64,000 bases of DNA from assembly GCF_002240225.1 (NCBI RefSeq), contig NZ_CP022584.1, positions 1,798,001-1,862,000 of the forward strand, written 5' to 3'. Below, piece after piece: positions 9,368-17,559 of the stretch. The DNA is from Paenibacillus physcomitrellae. Lineage in GTDB: Bacteria; Bacillota; Bacilli; Paenibacillales; Paenibacillaceae. Below the pieces are notes generated by a model. That model was not told the DNA's origin. It saw only the letters and a program-made list of their open reading frames with translations, and did not search any database. A program made the translations under genes and the position numbers. Each line of letters begins with the position of its first letter. The stretch's first letter is position 1.

Positions 9368-10270
9368 TTAATACTCGACTTCTTTCTTTCTCACCGCAAA
9401 CTGCACGATGGTGGCCAGAATAATGATGACGAACAGTACAAACGAACCCGAAGCCGCGTAACCGAAGTTGCTGAGCTTAAAGCCGTTGTTGTAAATGAAG
9501 AGCGCCAGCGACATGGTCGCGTTCAGCGGCCCGCCTTTCGTCATGACGAACGGTTCCTCGAAGAACTGAATCCAGCCGATCAAAGTCGTAATCGTAACGA
9601 AGAAGGTCGCGAAGCTCAGCAGCGGAATCGTGATATAGCGCAGCTTCTTCCATCCCGTAGCCCCGTCGATTTCAGCGGCTTCATAATAGGAACGGGGAAT
9701 TCCCTGCAGCGCGGCCAGGAAAATAATCATGTTCAGGCCGATGGCCTTCCACAGGGCCAGCAGAATCAGGGAAAACTTGGCGAGCGTCGGATCCTGCAGC
9801 CACTGCTGGGCCGGGATGCCAAACCACGAAAGCATGTAGTTAAACAAGCCGTAGGAGCCGTTATACAGATAACCCCACACCACGGCAACCGCTACGATAT
9901 TCGTGATGGAAGGCATGTAATAGATGACGCGGAACGTCTTGAACAGCCAGCTTGTGCCATAGTTGAGCAGCAAAGCTACCGCCATGGCGCATATGACCAC
10001 CAGCGGCACCCCAACGATCACGTAAATGAACGTATTAAACAAAGATTTCAGGAACACGGGATCTTTAAAAATGTTGATATAATTGTCCAAGCCGACGCCG
10101 CGGATATTGGAATAATCGGCAAGTCCGATCAGGTCCATATTGGTAAAACTGATTACAAGCGCAATAATAATCGGAATGATCGAAAAAACGACCAGCAGCA
10201 AAACGGCCGGAGCAATAAACATATATGGATATTTATTTTTGTTCCACTGTTTCGCGAACTCCCTCATCAT
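9368..10270 (-). CDS. Carbohydrate ABC transporter permease, MalF type
   Basis: This is a 300-residue membrane protein with six predicted helices and the EAA loop EAAEIDGATGWKKLRYITIP near the C-terminal third. It forms the heterodimeric channel with the following MalG-type permease. I prefer the ATG at 10270, which lies six bases after AAAGGGGT. The upstream in-frame ATG at 10309 would put that ribosome site inside the coding sequence. The binding-protein gene lies upstream across a 127-base gap that holds a hairpin, the usual arrangement that lets the binding protein be made in excess. Confidence 0.92.
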   Translation of the reverse strand: MMREFAKQWNKNKYPYMFIAPAVLLLVVFSIIPIIIALVISFTNMDLIGLADYSNIRGVGLDNYINIFKDPVFLKSLFNTFIYVIVGVPLVVICAMAVALLLNYGTSWLFKTFRVIYYMPSITNIVAVAVVWGYLYNGSYGLFNYMLSWFGIPAQQWLQDPTLAKFSLILLALWKAIGLNMIIFLAALQGIPRSYYEAAEIDGATGWKKLRYITIPLLSFATFFVTITTLIGWIQFFEEPFVMTKGGPLNATMSLALFIYNNGFKLSNFGYAASGSFVLFVIIILATIVQFAVRKKEVEY

Positions 10271-10340
10271 CTTCACCCCTTTGATGGTAATTCCAAAGAA
10301 CGCCGCCATTTAGGCGGACCTAAATGCTAAAAGCATACAG

Positions 10341-10369
10341 CCGGGACCCGCCTTTCAGCGGAACCCCGG
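10341..10369 (-). other. Intercistronic hairpin between binding protein and permeases
   Basis: CCGGG/CCCGG and CCGC/GCGG stems are separated by a small internal loop and close a 6-nt loop. No T-run follows on the minus strand, so it is more likely an mRNA-stabilising or processing hairpin, or a weak attenuator, than a full terminator. It would raise binding protein over permease levels. Confidence 0.55.
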
Positions 10370-10397
10370 CGCAGCGTGAGCTTTCCATTCTGAATGA

Positions 10398-11639
10398 TTA
10401 TTTCGCCAGAATTTCCTTGGCTTTGTCATTCAGCTTATCCATTTCGGTTTGTGTATCCGCGCCGCCGATGGAGATTTGCTCAAAGGATGCAATTTGAGCC
10501 TGAGCGATGGTTTCCCATTCTTTGATTTGCGGCGCCGGACGGGCCGTTTCGAGCTGTTTGCCGAAAGCCGCGATCATTGGATCTTGGAAAGCCTGATCAT
10601 CCCAGGCCGTTTTAAGGGCCGGCAGAGAGTTAGAAGTTTCATAGTATTTCAGCTGAGCTTCTTTATCCGACATGAAAGAAATGAATTTAGCTGCTTCGTC
10701 TTTGTTTTTGCTGTAGTTAAAGATCGAGAGGTCGGAGCCGCCGATAGAGGAATCATTGTTTTCTTTCGCCGGAAGCGTCGTTACCGTCCACTTACCATCG
10801 ATTTCAGGATCTTTATCTTTAATGGTCTGAATCATCCAAGGTCCGCTGATGAACATAGGGATCGTACCGTCTTTAAACGCTGCTACCCCATCCAGATCCG
10901 TGCCTACAGGCGTGAGCTTTTCATCGAAGAAGCTTTTCATGTAGTCGATCGCTTCCACATATTTCGGATCATTGAAATGTGGCTGTCCCTGGTCGTCGAT
11001 AAAATCAATGCCGTTCTGCCAGGCGAAGATCGCTGCCGTAATCTGGTCTTTGCCGTCAATCGTGATGGCATAATGTCCAGCGCCGCCTTTCGCTACCAAT
11101 TTCTGCGAGGCATCCTTCAGCTCATCCCACGTTTTTGGTCCTTCCGGATAACCCACATCACCTAGCAGGTCCGTGCGGTAGAACAAGGAACGAGTCTCAA
11201 CATACCAAGGGATACCTACGGTTTTACCGTCATATTGGCCGGTTTGAACCGCACCGTCGTAGAAGTTTTCCGCTTTCAGGTTCGGATATTTTTCGATGTA
11301 AGGAGCCAGATCGGCAAGCGCGCCGGCGGCCGCAAACTCAGGAACCCAGGTGGTGCCCATTTGCACAACATCCGGTCCGTTTTGCGAAGCAACCGCTGTC
11401 AAAAGTTTGTCATGGGCAGAATCCCAAGGAATAGCCTGAACCTCAACCTTAACGCCCGGATTCTGTTCCTCGTACATTTTGGTAATCGGCGTTACCGTGT
11501 CGGAGGTTCCCATAAACCAAACCTTCAGCGTTTTGCTGCTTCCCGATCCAGAATTGGAATTGTTCGAGCCGCAGCCTGCCAATACCAGCGAAAATGCCAT
11601 CAGTGTAGCGAACATGATGCCCCAAGTTTTTTTCTTCAT
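10398..11639 (-). CDS. Extracellular sugar-binding lipoprotein of the ABC importer
   Basis: This 413-residue family 1 solute-binding protein starts with a lipoprotein signal (MKKK, hydrophobic core, lipobox LAGC with Cys23) and a Ser/Asn/Gly-rich linker. A two-lobe binding domain follows. It should capture the oligosaccharide outside the membrane and hand it to the two permeases. L. innocua lin1841, at the same place in the equivalent locus, binds sophorooligosaccharides, which is the basis of my substrate guess. It is the first gene of the uptake operon and is preceded by GGGGTG and a leader of about 270 bases with operator sequences. Confidence 0.93.
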   Translation of the reverse strand: MKKKTWGIMFATLMAFSLVLAGCGSNNSNSGSGSSKTLKVWFMGTSDTVTPITKMYEEQNPGVKVEVQAIPWDSAHDKLLTAVASQNGPDVVQMGTTWVPEFAAAGALADLAPYIEKYPNLKAENFYDGAVQTGQYDGKTVGIPWYVETRSLFYRTDLLGDVGYPEGPKTWDELKDASQKLVAKGGAGHYAITIDGKDQITAAIFAWQNGIDFIDDQGQPHFNDPKYVEAIDYMKSFFDEKLTPVGTDLDGVAAFKDGTIPMFISGPWMIQTIKDKDPEIDGKWTVTTLPAKENNDSSIGGSDLSIFNYSKNKDEAAKFISFMSDKEAQLKYYETSNSLPALKTAWDDQAFQDPMIAAFGKQLETARPAPQIKEWETIAQAQIASFEQISIGGADTQTEMDKLNDKAKEILAK

Positions 11640-11700
11640 CTTTCTTTCACCCCGTTTGTAGTATGCACTGCTTTAAAACTCAAAATGAAAGCACTTACTT

Positions 11701-11712
11701 CGAAACGTTTCG
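11701..11712. promoter_or_regulatory. LacI-type operator CGAAACGTTTCG (leader)
   Basis: This is a perfect 12-bp palindrome in the 5' leader of the binding-protein gene. Its centre is 195 bases from the promoter-proximal copy at 11896-11907. Paired operators at this distance could support DNA looping by a tetrameric or clustered repressor; this is inference. Confidence 0.6.
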
Positions 11713-11895
11713 ATTTATTTCGAAAAAAAATTCGTACTCGTTTCGAGTCAAATAAACAAGCTTTTTGGCCATACAGAGGCGGTTATAAAGGGTATATCCC
11801 TTTTATCCCACCTTTGTTCACGCTTCCAATCCATCATCGAGGCTTTAATCTAACGTCTATTGGAAAGATGAACCCTTCTAAACTTTCAATAAATT

Positions 11896-11944
11896 CGAAA
11901 CGTTTCAATACACACATTATAATCCGCCCTGATAGCGATTTCAA
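11896..11944 (-). promoter_or_regulatory. Promoter and operator of the beta-glucan uptake operon
   Basis: On the minus strand there is a near-ideal sigma-A promoter: TTGAAA (11939-11944), a 17-base spacer and a perfect TATAAT (11916-11921). The palindrome GAAACGTTTC (11897-11906) begins about ten bases after the -10 box, where a repressor would cover the start site. The same palindrome is found at the glycosidase promoter. Confidence 0.8.
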
Positions 11945-11999
11945 CCCTTATTTTTGTTAATGATCTGATTTTTATTCCCTCTGCACGACCCGTTTAACG

Positions 12000-12008
12000 T
12001 GTTATAAT
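12000..12008 (+). promoter_or_regulatory. Extended -10 promoter of the AEC gene
   Basis: TGTTATAAT is a full extended -10 element, 55 bases before the ATG. No good -35 box is seen 17 bases upstream, which is typical for extended -10 promoters. Confidence 0.55.
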
Positions 12009-12063
12009 GACAAAGCAATTGCCGCAGTTCTTTATTCCTTTTGAAAAGAGATGAATCCACACC

Positions 12064-12987
12064 ATGATCGCAGACATTTTATTGCAGGTAGTCCTGCCTA
12101 TCTTTGTGCTGATCGGAATCGGCTCCATCATGCAGTACATATTCAAGCTTGATCTGTACACCTTGACGAAAATCAACTTTTATTTCATTACTCCCGCAGC
12201 CGTCTTTGTCAGCATGTATGAATCGGAAATGTCGGCTTCCCTGCTCGGCAGCGTAGCCTTATTCTACGCGCTGTATGTCTTGATTCTTTACGTCGTGGGA
12301 ACGATCGTCGGCCGCCAGCGCAAGTTCACAAGAGGGATGCAGGCCGCGTTTACCAACAGCTTGCTGCTGGATAACTCCGGCAACTACGGTCTGCCGGTCA
12401 ACAATTTAGCCTTCAAAGGCGATCCGATGGCCGGATCGGTGCAGGCGCTGATCATGGCTTTCCAAAGCTTACTGACCTTCACTTACGGCGTCCTCTCCAT
12501 CCAAGGGGCCAAAAGTAACGGCCTATATAAAGAAGCCATCAAAGGGTTCCTTAAAATGCCCGTGCCTTACGCGCTGGTGCTTGGCCTGATCTGGCATCTG
12601 CTGGCTTTGCCGGTTCCGGCCTTCATCTATCAGCCATTACTGTATGGAAATAAGTCCCTGGTCGCGATTGCCCTGCTCACCCTGGGTGCTCAGATCGTCA
12701 AATATCCGCTGCGGCTCGATCGGTTGGAGGTCTATCTCAGCGTGGCTCTACGTCTGCTGCTCGCACCGGCTGTCGGCTTCTTATTGATTATGCTGCTGGG
12801 CATGAAGGGTGTTCCTGCTCAAGCCCTGCTGATTGCCTCAGGTATGCCAGTCGGCGTCAATACTTCGATTCTGGCCGAGGAATATCAGAACGAACCTGAC
12901 TTTGCGGCTCAGACGATTCTGATCTCCACAATTATTAACGTCATTACGATTACCGTCCTGATCTCATTAGCCGGCCATCTGGCCTAA
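12064..12987 (+). CDS. AEC-family (auxin efflux carrier-like) transporter
   Basis: This 307-residue protein consists almost wholly of hydrophobic segments arranged as two sets of about five helices, the fold of the AEC/MTR family. Recognisable family segments are N-F-Y-F-I-T-P-A near residue 37, DNSGNYGLP at about 107-115 and GMPVGVNTS near 260-268. Bacterial members move organic acids such as malate or malonate, or other small anions, across the cytoplasmic membrane. The substrate here is unknown. The gene is transcribed away from the beta-glucan operon and stands alone. The ATG follows a weak ribosome site (GAAAAGAG). Confidence 0.85.
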   Translation: MIADILLQVVLPIFVLIGIGSIMQYIFKLDLYTLTKINFYFITPAAVFVSMYESEMSASLLGSVALFYALYVLILYVVGTIVGRQRKFTRGMQAAFTNSLLLDNSGNYGLPVNNLAFKGDPMAGSVQALIMAFQSLLTFTYGVLSIQGAKSNGLYKEAIKGFLKMPVPYALVLGLIWHLLALPVPAFIYQPLLYGNKSLVAIALLTLGAQIVKYPLRLDRLEVYLSVALRLLLAPAVGFLLIMLLGMKGVPAQALLIASGMPVGVNTSILAEEYQNEPDFAAQTILISTIINVITITVLISLAGHLA

Positions 12988-13005
12988 GTCCTCTCGAAAA
13001 AAAGA

Positions 13006-13062
13006 AAAGCACCCGGGTATCAGCTTGGCGATCTGCGCCAAGGCCGAGATTCCGGGTGCTTT
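13006..13062 (-). terminator. Nested-stem terminator, probably bidirectional
   Basis: An 11-bp outer stem (13006-13016 with 13052-13062) encloses an inner CTTGGC/GCCAAG hairpin. On the minus strand it is followed by a long T-rich run ending at about 12997, which suits the transcript of the binding-protein gene at 13186. On the plus strand the T-tract is poor but it lies right after the AEC gene. Confidence 0.75.
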
Positions 13063-13185
13063 CTATATTCCGAGCATCACTCTGAACCATATTCTGGGCC
13101 ATATTCTGGACAAAGCCCATCCAACTAAAAGCCCGCCTGACGGTCCGCCTGCAATTTCAATTACACCGGGTTAGACAGTCCCCTC

Positions 13186-14862
13186 TCATCTTGAAGAACC
13201 CGGCTTCGATTCGGATACCGATGTCCGGTAGCTGTTCAGCGCCAGCTGCTCAATATCGATCGCCCGCTGAATGTCGAGCAGACGAATCTTGTTCACATAT
13301 TCATCAAAAGCCGATACAGGCTCAAGGCCCATAATAATTTTGAGGGACATTTCGGTGACGAGCTTGTTTACTTCCTTCATGATCGCAGACAGCTCGGTAC
13401 TTTCTTTCTCCGTGATCGGCAGCGCCGGCAGCGTATGGAGCGCCGCGTCTGTATCCGACCATAACCGGATCGCCTCCTGCTGCTCAGGCAGCGTATAATA
13501 CTGCTCCATATAGCGGATATCCTGCACGAAAGGCCCGAAATAACTCGCCCGGGTATACATCGCCAGCGCCTGCGATGGCGCCAGCTTCTCCGGATTGTTT
13601 AGAATAATGTCCGTATAGGCCGGGTAGCCGTCCTTCATCTCATAGCTGACGCCTTCTATGCCAAAATTGAAGAGCAGATGGCCTTCTTCTCCATAGCCGT
13701 AGTCCAGCATTTTTACCGCTTCTTCGATATGTTTGCTTTTGGCGGAAATCGCCACACTGCTTGATCCAACAGCCGGAGCCAGCTGTCCGAACTTAGGACG
13801 TTCCCCGCGGTGGAGCACCGGATAAGGTGCCGGCGCAAGCTCTACGGACGAATCGTTATTTTTCATAAAGGGAAGCCAGGTACCTATGCCCGCTCCGGCA
13901 TTCCAGATGCTCGCCCCGCTGCGGCTCAGAATCATGTTTGTGTCCTGGGTCTCCGGGTCCACCGCAGCAAAATTCGGGTCCAGCAGCCCTTCCGCATACC
14001 ACTCCCGAAAGAGTGCCAGGAAATCTTTATAACCGGGTTCAATCGGCCCAAACTTCACTTTGCCGTTCTCCTGATAGAAACCTTTCTTAATCCCGAACGC
14101 CCCGATAAAGCCGCCGCTCTCAATGCCGAACAGCGGATTCGGAACACCCAGGAAGGTCAGAGGAGCTTCGGCGCCTTTTTTCTCCTTAAAAGCCTTGAGC
14201 ACAGTATGCCAATCGTCGATGGTTACCGGCACCTCAAGCCCCAGTTCGTCCAGCCAATCCTTGCGGATAATCGGCCCTTGATAAGTCCGAAGCTGGACAT
14301 CCCCCTGAATAAATGGAAAGGCGTAATAACTTCCGCCTGCCGTACGGATCTGTAAATCGATATCGGGATGCTCCTGAAGATACTTTTTCAGATTTGGGGC
14401 ATATTTGTCGATGTAATCGTTCAGACGTAAAATATATCCGTCATGGATCGCCTTCTCCGGCCCTCCCGGATAATTGATCCATTCATATTCCATCATATCG
14501 GGCAAATCCCCCGAGGCGAACAGCACATTAATCGCTTCCTTGGCCTGGTTGGCCGGCGGCTGGATGAAGGTCAGCGCTACCCCGGTTCTCCGCTGCCATT
14601 CCTGAAAGAACGGCACCTGGTTAAAGGTCGATTTAATACCCGCTACGTTGCCGTTCAGTTCCGCCCAATAGGTAAGCTTATTATCCGTTTCAGGCGAAGC
14701 CTGGTTTCCCAGCTGCCCATGTGAAATAGCCGCTGTGGACTGCACAGGGCCCGTCGGCTGCGCAGTGTCCCGTCCCCTGTCGCAGGCCGCCAGTATCATG
14801 AGCAGCACAACCAGCGGTATCCATCTTCCCAACGTCCGTCTGGCGCTTCCGTTTCCCTTCAT
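13186..14862 (-). CDS. Second LipO-like extracellular binding lipoprotein
   Basis: This 558-residue lipoprotein (signal peptide, lipobox LAAC with Cys27) belongs to the large family 1 binding proteins that pair with LplB/LplC permeases. It is plainly paralogous to the binding protein at 19595-21229. Long stretches match, such as the PGGPEKAI region, the FPFI region and IIRKDWLDELGL/VIRKDWLDELGL, and the domain end is the same. The ATG at 14862 has AGGAGGG upstream; a longer frame to 14973 would push the signal peptide 37 residues in. It lies 34 bases downstream of the regulator gene and is probably cotranscribed with it. A role as the sensing partner of that regulator, or a second substrate range, is possible; both are inference. 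Confidence 0.88.
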   Translation of the reverse strand: MKGNGSARRTLGRWIPLVVLLMILAACDRGRDTAQPTGPVQSTAAISHGQLGNQASPETDNKLTYWAELNGNVAGIKSTFNQVPFFQEWQRRTGVALTFIQPPANQAKEAINVLFASGDLPDMMEYEWINYPGGPEKAIHDGYILRLNDYIDKYAPNLKKYLQEHPDIDLQIRTAGGSYYAFPFIQGDVQLRTYQGPIIRKDWLDELGLEVPVTIDDWHTVLKAFKEKKGAEAPLTFLGVPNPLFGIESGGFIGAFGIKKGFYQENGKVKFGPIEPGYKDFLALFREWYAEGLLDPNFAAVDPETQDTNMILSRSGASIWNAGAGIGTWLPFMKNNDSSVELAPAPYPVLHRGERPKFGQLAPAVGSSSVAISAKSKHIEEAVKMLDYGYGEEGHLLFNFGIEGVSYEMKDGYPAYTDIILNNPEKLAPSQALAMYTRASYFGPFVQDIRYMEQYYTLPEQQEAIRLWSDTDAALHTLPALPITEKESTELSAIMKEVNKLVTEMSLKIIMGLEPVSAFDEYVNKIRLLDIQRAIDIEQLALNSYRTSVSESKPGSSR

Positions 14863-14896
14863 ACAGATCCCTCCTGAATAGATAAGCTTTAACCCC

Positions 14897-17239
14897 TCAA
14901 ACAATCTCCTTGTATTTGCCCGGTGTGATGCCTTCATATTTCTTGAACACGCGGATAAAGGTTGCCGGATCATTGTAACCGACCTGCCTCGACGTTTCGC
15001 TGACGGACTCCTGCCGGGTTCGCATCAGGTCTTTCGCCTGCTCGATCCGGTATTTGTGAAGGTAATCGAGCAATCCCTCGGCCGTGTGATTCTTAAAGAG
15101 CTTGGATAAATAACTTCCCTTTAGCTGAAAATGCTCCCCGATCGCGTTAACGTTCAGATTCATGTCCATGTAATGGTCTTGAATATACTGCTGAACCTGC
15201 TCCATCAGCGTCCGGAGGGAATCTTCACGCTCCCGGGACAGATGGGTTAATCGTTTGGCCGAAGCAAAGCCGCACACTTCCTGCAGCAGCGCCTGCAGCT
15301 TCTGCTGCATTTCCCGGATCGTATCGCAGGCCATAAGGCCGCTGATCCAGCGCGGGTTGTCGGCAAGCGTACTGTCGTTGCCGTCTCCCAGCTCGTTGAT
15401 CGCCTTGATCATCGTTCCGATGAGATTAAACATGAGACATCTAGCCATCGTCAGCGGCATCACCGGTCTATCCAAATTCTTCTCGATAATCTCATTCATA
15501 TAGGAGGAGGCCTGTTCCAGATCTCCCGCCTTGATGAAATTGATCAGCTGCTGCTCCACCTGAAGCGGATAATAATAGCCGTAACCGATGTCCGCGGAGC
15601 TGCCTGGGCGGATGTCTTCGTAGGCGATGATCCCCTTCTTCCCCAGTACCATCTTGTATTCCATCGCATCCACGGCTTCCCGGTACGCTTCTGAAATGCC
15701 AATCCAGGAGGAATGGCGGCCGCTCATGGAGACGGTGATCTCCATATCATAACGCTCCAGAAATTGCTGCGCTTCAGCAGCGATATGATGCAGATCCTGC
15801 TCCCACGTGGTGGCCCCCGCTTTCAAATTGACGAGACAAACCATCATGTCGTCCGCTTCTACCACGTAGCCGGCATGACCCTGTCTTTCCACCAGCTCTT
15901 CCACCACATTGGAAATGATCAGCTGGATCAGCTTGCTCCGTTCGTTCAGATCGATCCCCGGCAGGAATTCATACAATTTCTCCTCATTTTCAATGCCGAA
16001 CAAGAGAACGGCAAATTCACTGGACAGATAGTTCATCTGGAAGGAGCGAAACGCATCTTCATAAGGGACCAATGTATCCGGCTTGCCCTTCAGCAGCCGG
16101 TTGATCATATTGGAGCGCAGCACCTGCTCGTGTTTCCTCAGCTGCTGGGTGATTTCGTCATGTTCAGTCCGCGTGCGGGCAACAACCTTCTGAATAAAGC
16201 GCAATTCGTTCACATCGGCATAAGTCCGGTCGGTGTTCTTATCCTTTAGCGACTCGACAAGCTGCTGGATCGGCGAATAATTCCGGCGCATGAAGAACCA
16301 TGTAAGAACGCCTGCCCCAATCAGGCTGACCAGAATGCTGACATAGGTAAAATTACGGACGTACTCCGCCTTCTCCCAATAAATGCTGCTTGGAATGATC
16401 AATGCATATCTAAGATTAGAGACCGACGAATCGATAGAAAACAGCTCTAAACCGGAGGTCTTATTCGGATCAAACTGAAAGCGCTTACCATTTATAAATG
16501 GCTTTAGTTCCTTGGAGCCGGGTTGATTGGACATCAGAATTTCATTGTCAGCATTTAAGATCAGCAGCGTTAACCCGTTAAAATCGGCGATGCCGGCCAC
16601 CGCTTCCTGAAACCTGCGTGTATCGGACATGACCACTACGCTGCCTGCGCTCTCGCCGTACATATCCTTCGGCAACTGTGTGATATAAGCGATGGAGGTC
16701 TTGGCTTCTGCCGCCGTGGAATGAGGCAGCACCACAAAGGAGTTGTTAGGGGCTTTCAGAACCGTGTTCTTCCACTCCTCGAAAGTAAGCGCACCTGTGC
16801 GGTGAATCGTATAAAAGGCGGTATTCAAGTCCCTAATGTTGCCAGACCTGTACACCGAACCGTCCCGGCTGGATATGACGTAGAACTCGTCAATAGATGC
16901 ATATGAAGTCTTGTAAAGACGGAATTCATTCACCAGCTGGTAGGCCGAATAAGGCACCTCCTGAGCCGGTATCCCGGAATACATCAACTGCTGCAAATTC
17001 GGACTCCAGGTCATTTCCATATTCAGTCGTTTCATCAGGTCGATCTGGCTGTCAATTGTGTACCTCATCTGCTTGAGTAAGGAGTCGTTGGCCCGATGAA
17101 TCTCACTTTTGAGAGCCTGGCTGGACTGAGCATAAATGACCAGACTGATCGCAATCGGGACAAAGAGGACTGCACTGTAAGAGACAAGCCAGGTGACAAT
17201 AATGCTTTCCCGCTTCCGCCATAGATTTCGAAAGTTCAT
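14897..17239 (-). CDS. Membrane-bound AraC-family regulator, YesS-like
   Basis: This 780-residue one-component regulator has a membrane helix at about 13-33, an extracytoplasmic sensor domain of about 260 residues and a second helix near 300-320. A cytoplasmic segment then leads to a C-terminal AraC DNA-binding domain (about 680-780) with two helix-turn-helix units, ending in the family signature F-I-R-V-F-K-K-Y-E-G-I-T-P-G-K-Y. YesS-type proteins sense oligosaccharides, alone or through a binding protein, and activate linked importer genes. It sits between the permease genes and the second binding protein. The terminator upstream and its own TATAAT box suggest a separate transcript. GGGGATGG precedes the ATG. 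Confidence 0.9.
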   Translation of the reverse strand: MNFRNLWRKRESIIVTWLVSYSAVLFVPIAISLVIYAQSSQALKSEIHRANDSLLKQMRYTIDSQIDLMKRLNMEMTWSPNLQQLMYSGIPAQEVPYSAYQLVNEFRLYKTSYASIDEFYVISSRDGSVYRSGNIRDLNTAFYTIHRTGALTFEEWKNTVLKAPNNSFVVLPHSTAAEAKTSIAYITQLPKDMYGESAGSVVVMSDTRRFQEAVAGIADFNGLTLLILNADNEILMSNQPGSKELKPFINGKRFQFDPNKTSGLELFSIDSSVSNLRYALIIPSSIYWEKAEYVRNFTYVSILVSLIGAGVLTWFFMRRNYSPIQQLVESLKDKNTDRTYADVNELRFIQKVVARTRTEHDEITQQLRKHEQVLRSNMINRLLKGKPDTLVPYEDAFRSFQMNYLSSEFAVLLFGIENEEKLYEFLPGIDLNERSKLIQLIISNVVEELVERQGHAGYVVEADDMMVCLVNLKAGATTWEQDLHHIAAEAQQFLERYDMEITVSMSGRHSSWIGISEAYREAVDAMEYKMVLGKKGIIAYEDIRPGSSADIGYGYYYPLQVEQQLINFIKAGDLEQASSYMNEIIEKNLDRPVMPLTMARCLMFNLIGTMIKAINELGDGNDSTLADNPRWISGLMACDTIREMQQKLQALLQEVCGFASAKRLTHLSREREDSLRTLMEQVQQYIQDHYMDMNLNVNAIGEHFQLKGSYLSKLFKNHTAEGLLDYLHKYRIEQAKDLMRTRQESVSETSRQVGYNDPATFIRVFKKYEGITPGKYKEIV
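16476..16489. promoter_or_regulatory. cre-like sequence inside the AraC regulator gene
   Basis: TGAAAGCGCTTACC differs by one base at its end from the 14-bp CcpA consensus TGWAANCGNTNWCA. It lies about 760 bases inside the coding sequence, where a bound CcpA could act as a roadblock. A chance match cannot be excluded. Confidence 0.4.
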
Positions 17240-17302
17240 TTAGACCATCCCCATGCCTAAGTAGTTTACCTTTCAAGTCTTTCTTCGCTTGATTAGACAT
17301 CC

Positions 17303-17308
17303 ATTATA
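17303..17308 (-). promoter_or_regulatory. -10 box of the AraC regulator gene
   Basis: A perfect TATAAT on the minus strand lies 64 bases before the ATG. The nearest TTGACT lies 25 bases further upstream, which is too far for a normal spacer, so the -35 element is unclear. An activator-dependent promoter is possible. Confidence 0.45.
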
Positions 17309-17398
17309 CCCGAATATCCCCCTGCAGACGTATAGTCAAAAAGGTAAATCCGGTTGATCAAATGGGAAATCAAGGCGGTTTCAGGCAGAACAAACACG

Positions 17399-17446
17399 AA
17401 AAAGCCTCAGGGGACCTTGCGGTCTGCCCGGGCTTTGCCGAGGTTT
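17399..17446 (-). terminator. Terminator after the LplC-type permease gene
   Basis: CCTC/GAGG outer pairs and an inner GACC-GCAA-GGTC hairpin are followed by CTTTTT on the minus strand. It lies in the 320-base gap between the permease and regulator genes. The remainder of that gap has the regulator -10 box and, at 17451-17512, a degenerate AATTGCATC direct repeat, but no gene. Confidence 0.55.
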
Positions 17447-17559
17447 GTATCCAATTGCATCATTCGCGTCGTTTTCGACGTTTGCGTCAATTGCATCGTT
17501 TGAATCACTGCATCCATTAAATCTACTAACTTGATACGCCTTTCGGACGGCTCACATTC

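Larger units (their letters stand above)
11640..12063. other. Divergent control region between binding protein and AEC carrier genes
   Basis: This 424-base region contains the minus-strand sigma-A promoter with an operator at 11896-11944, a second operator at 11701-11712, a half-site-like palindrome ACTCG-TTT-CGAGT at 11736-11748, and an extended -10 for the rightward AEC gene at 12000-12008. No coding frame with a ribosome site is present between them. Confidence 0.6.

Noticed and set aside
17451..17512. Short AATTGCATC/TTGCGTC repeats in the gap after the LplC-type gene
   Set aside because: Only two clear copies with no spacer regularity. They do not form a CRISPR array or an operator pair, and a 36-codon frame over them has no ribosome site.
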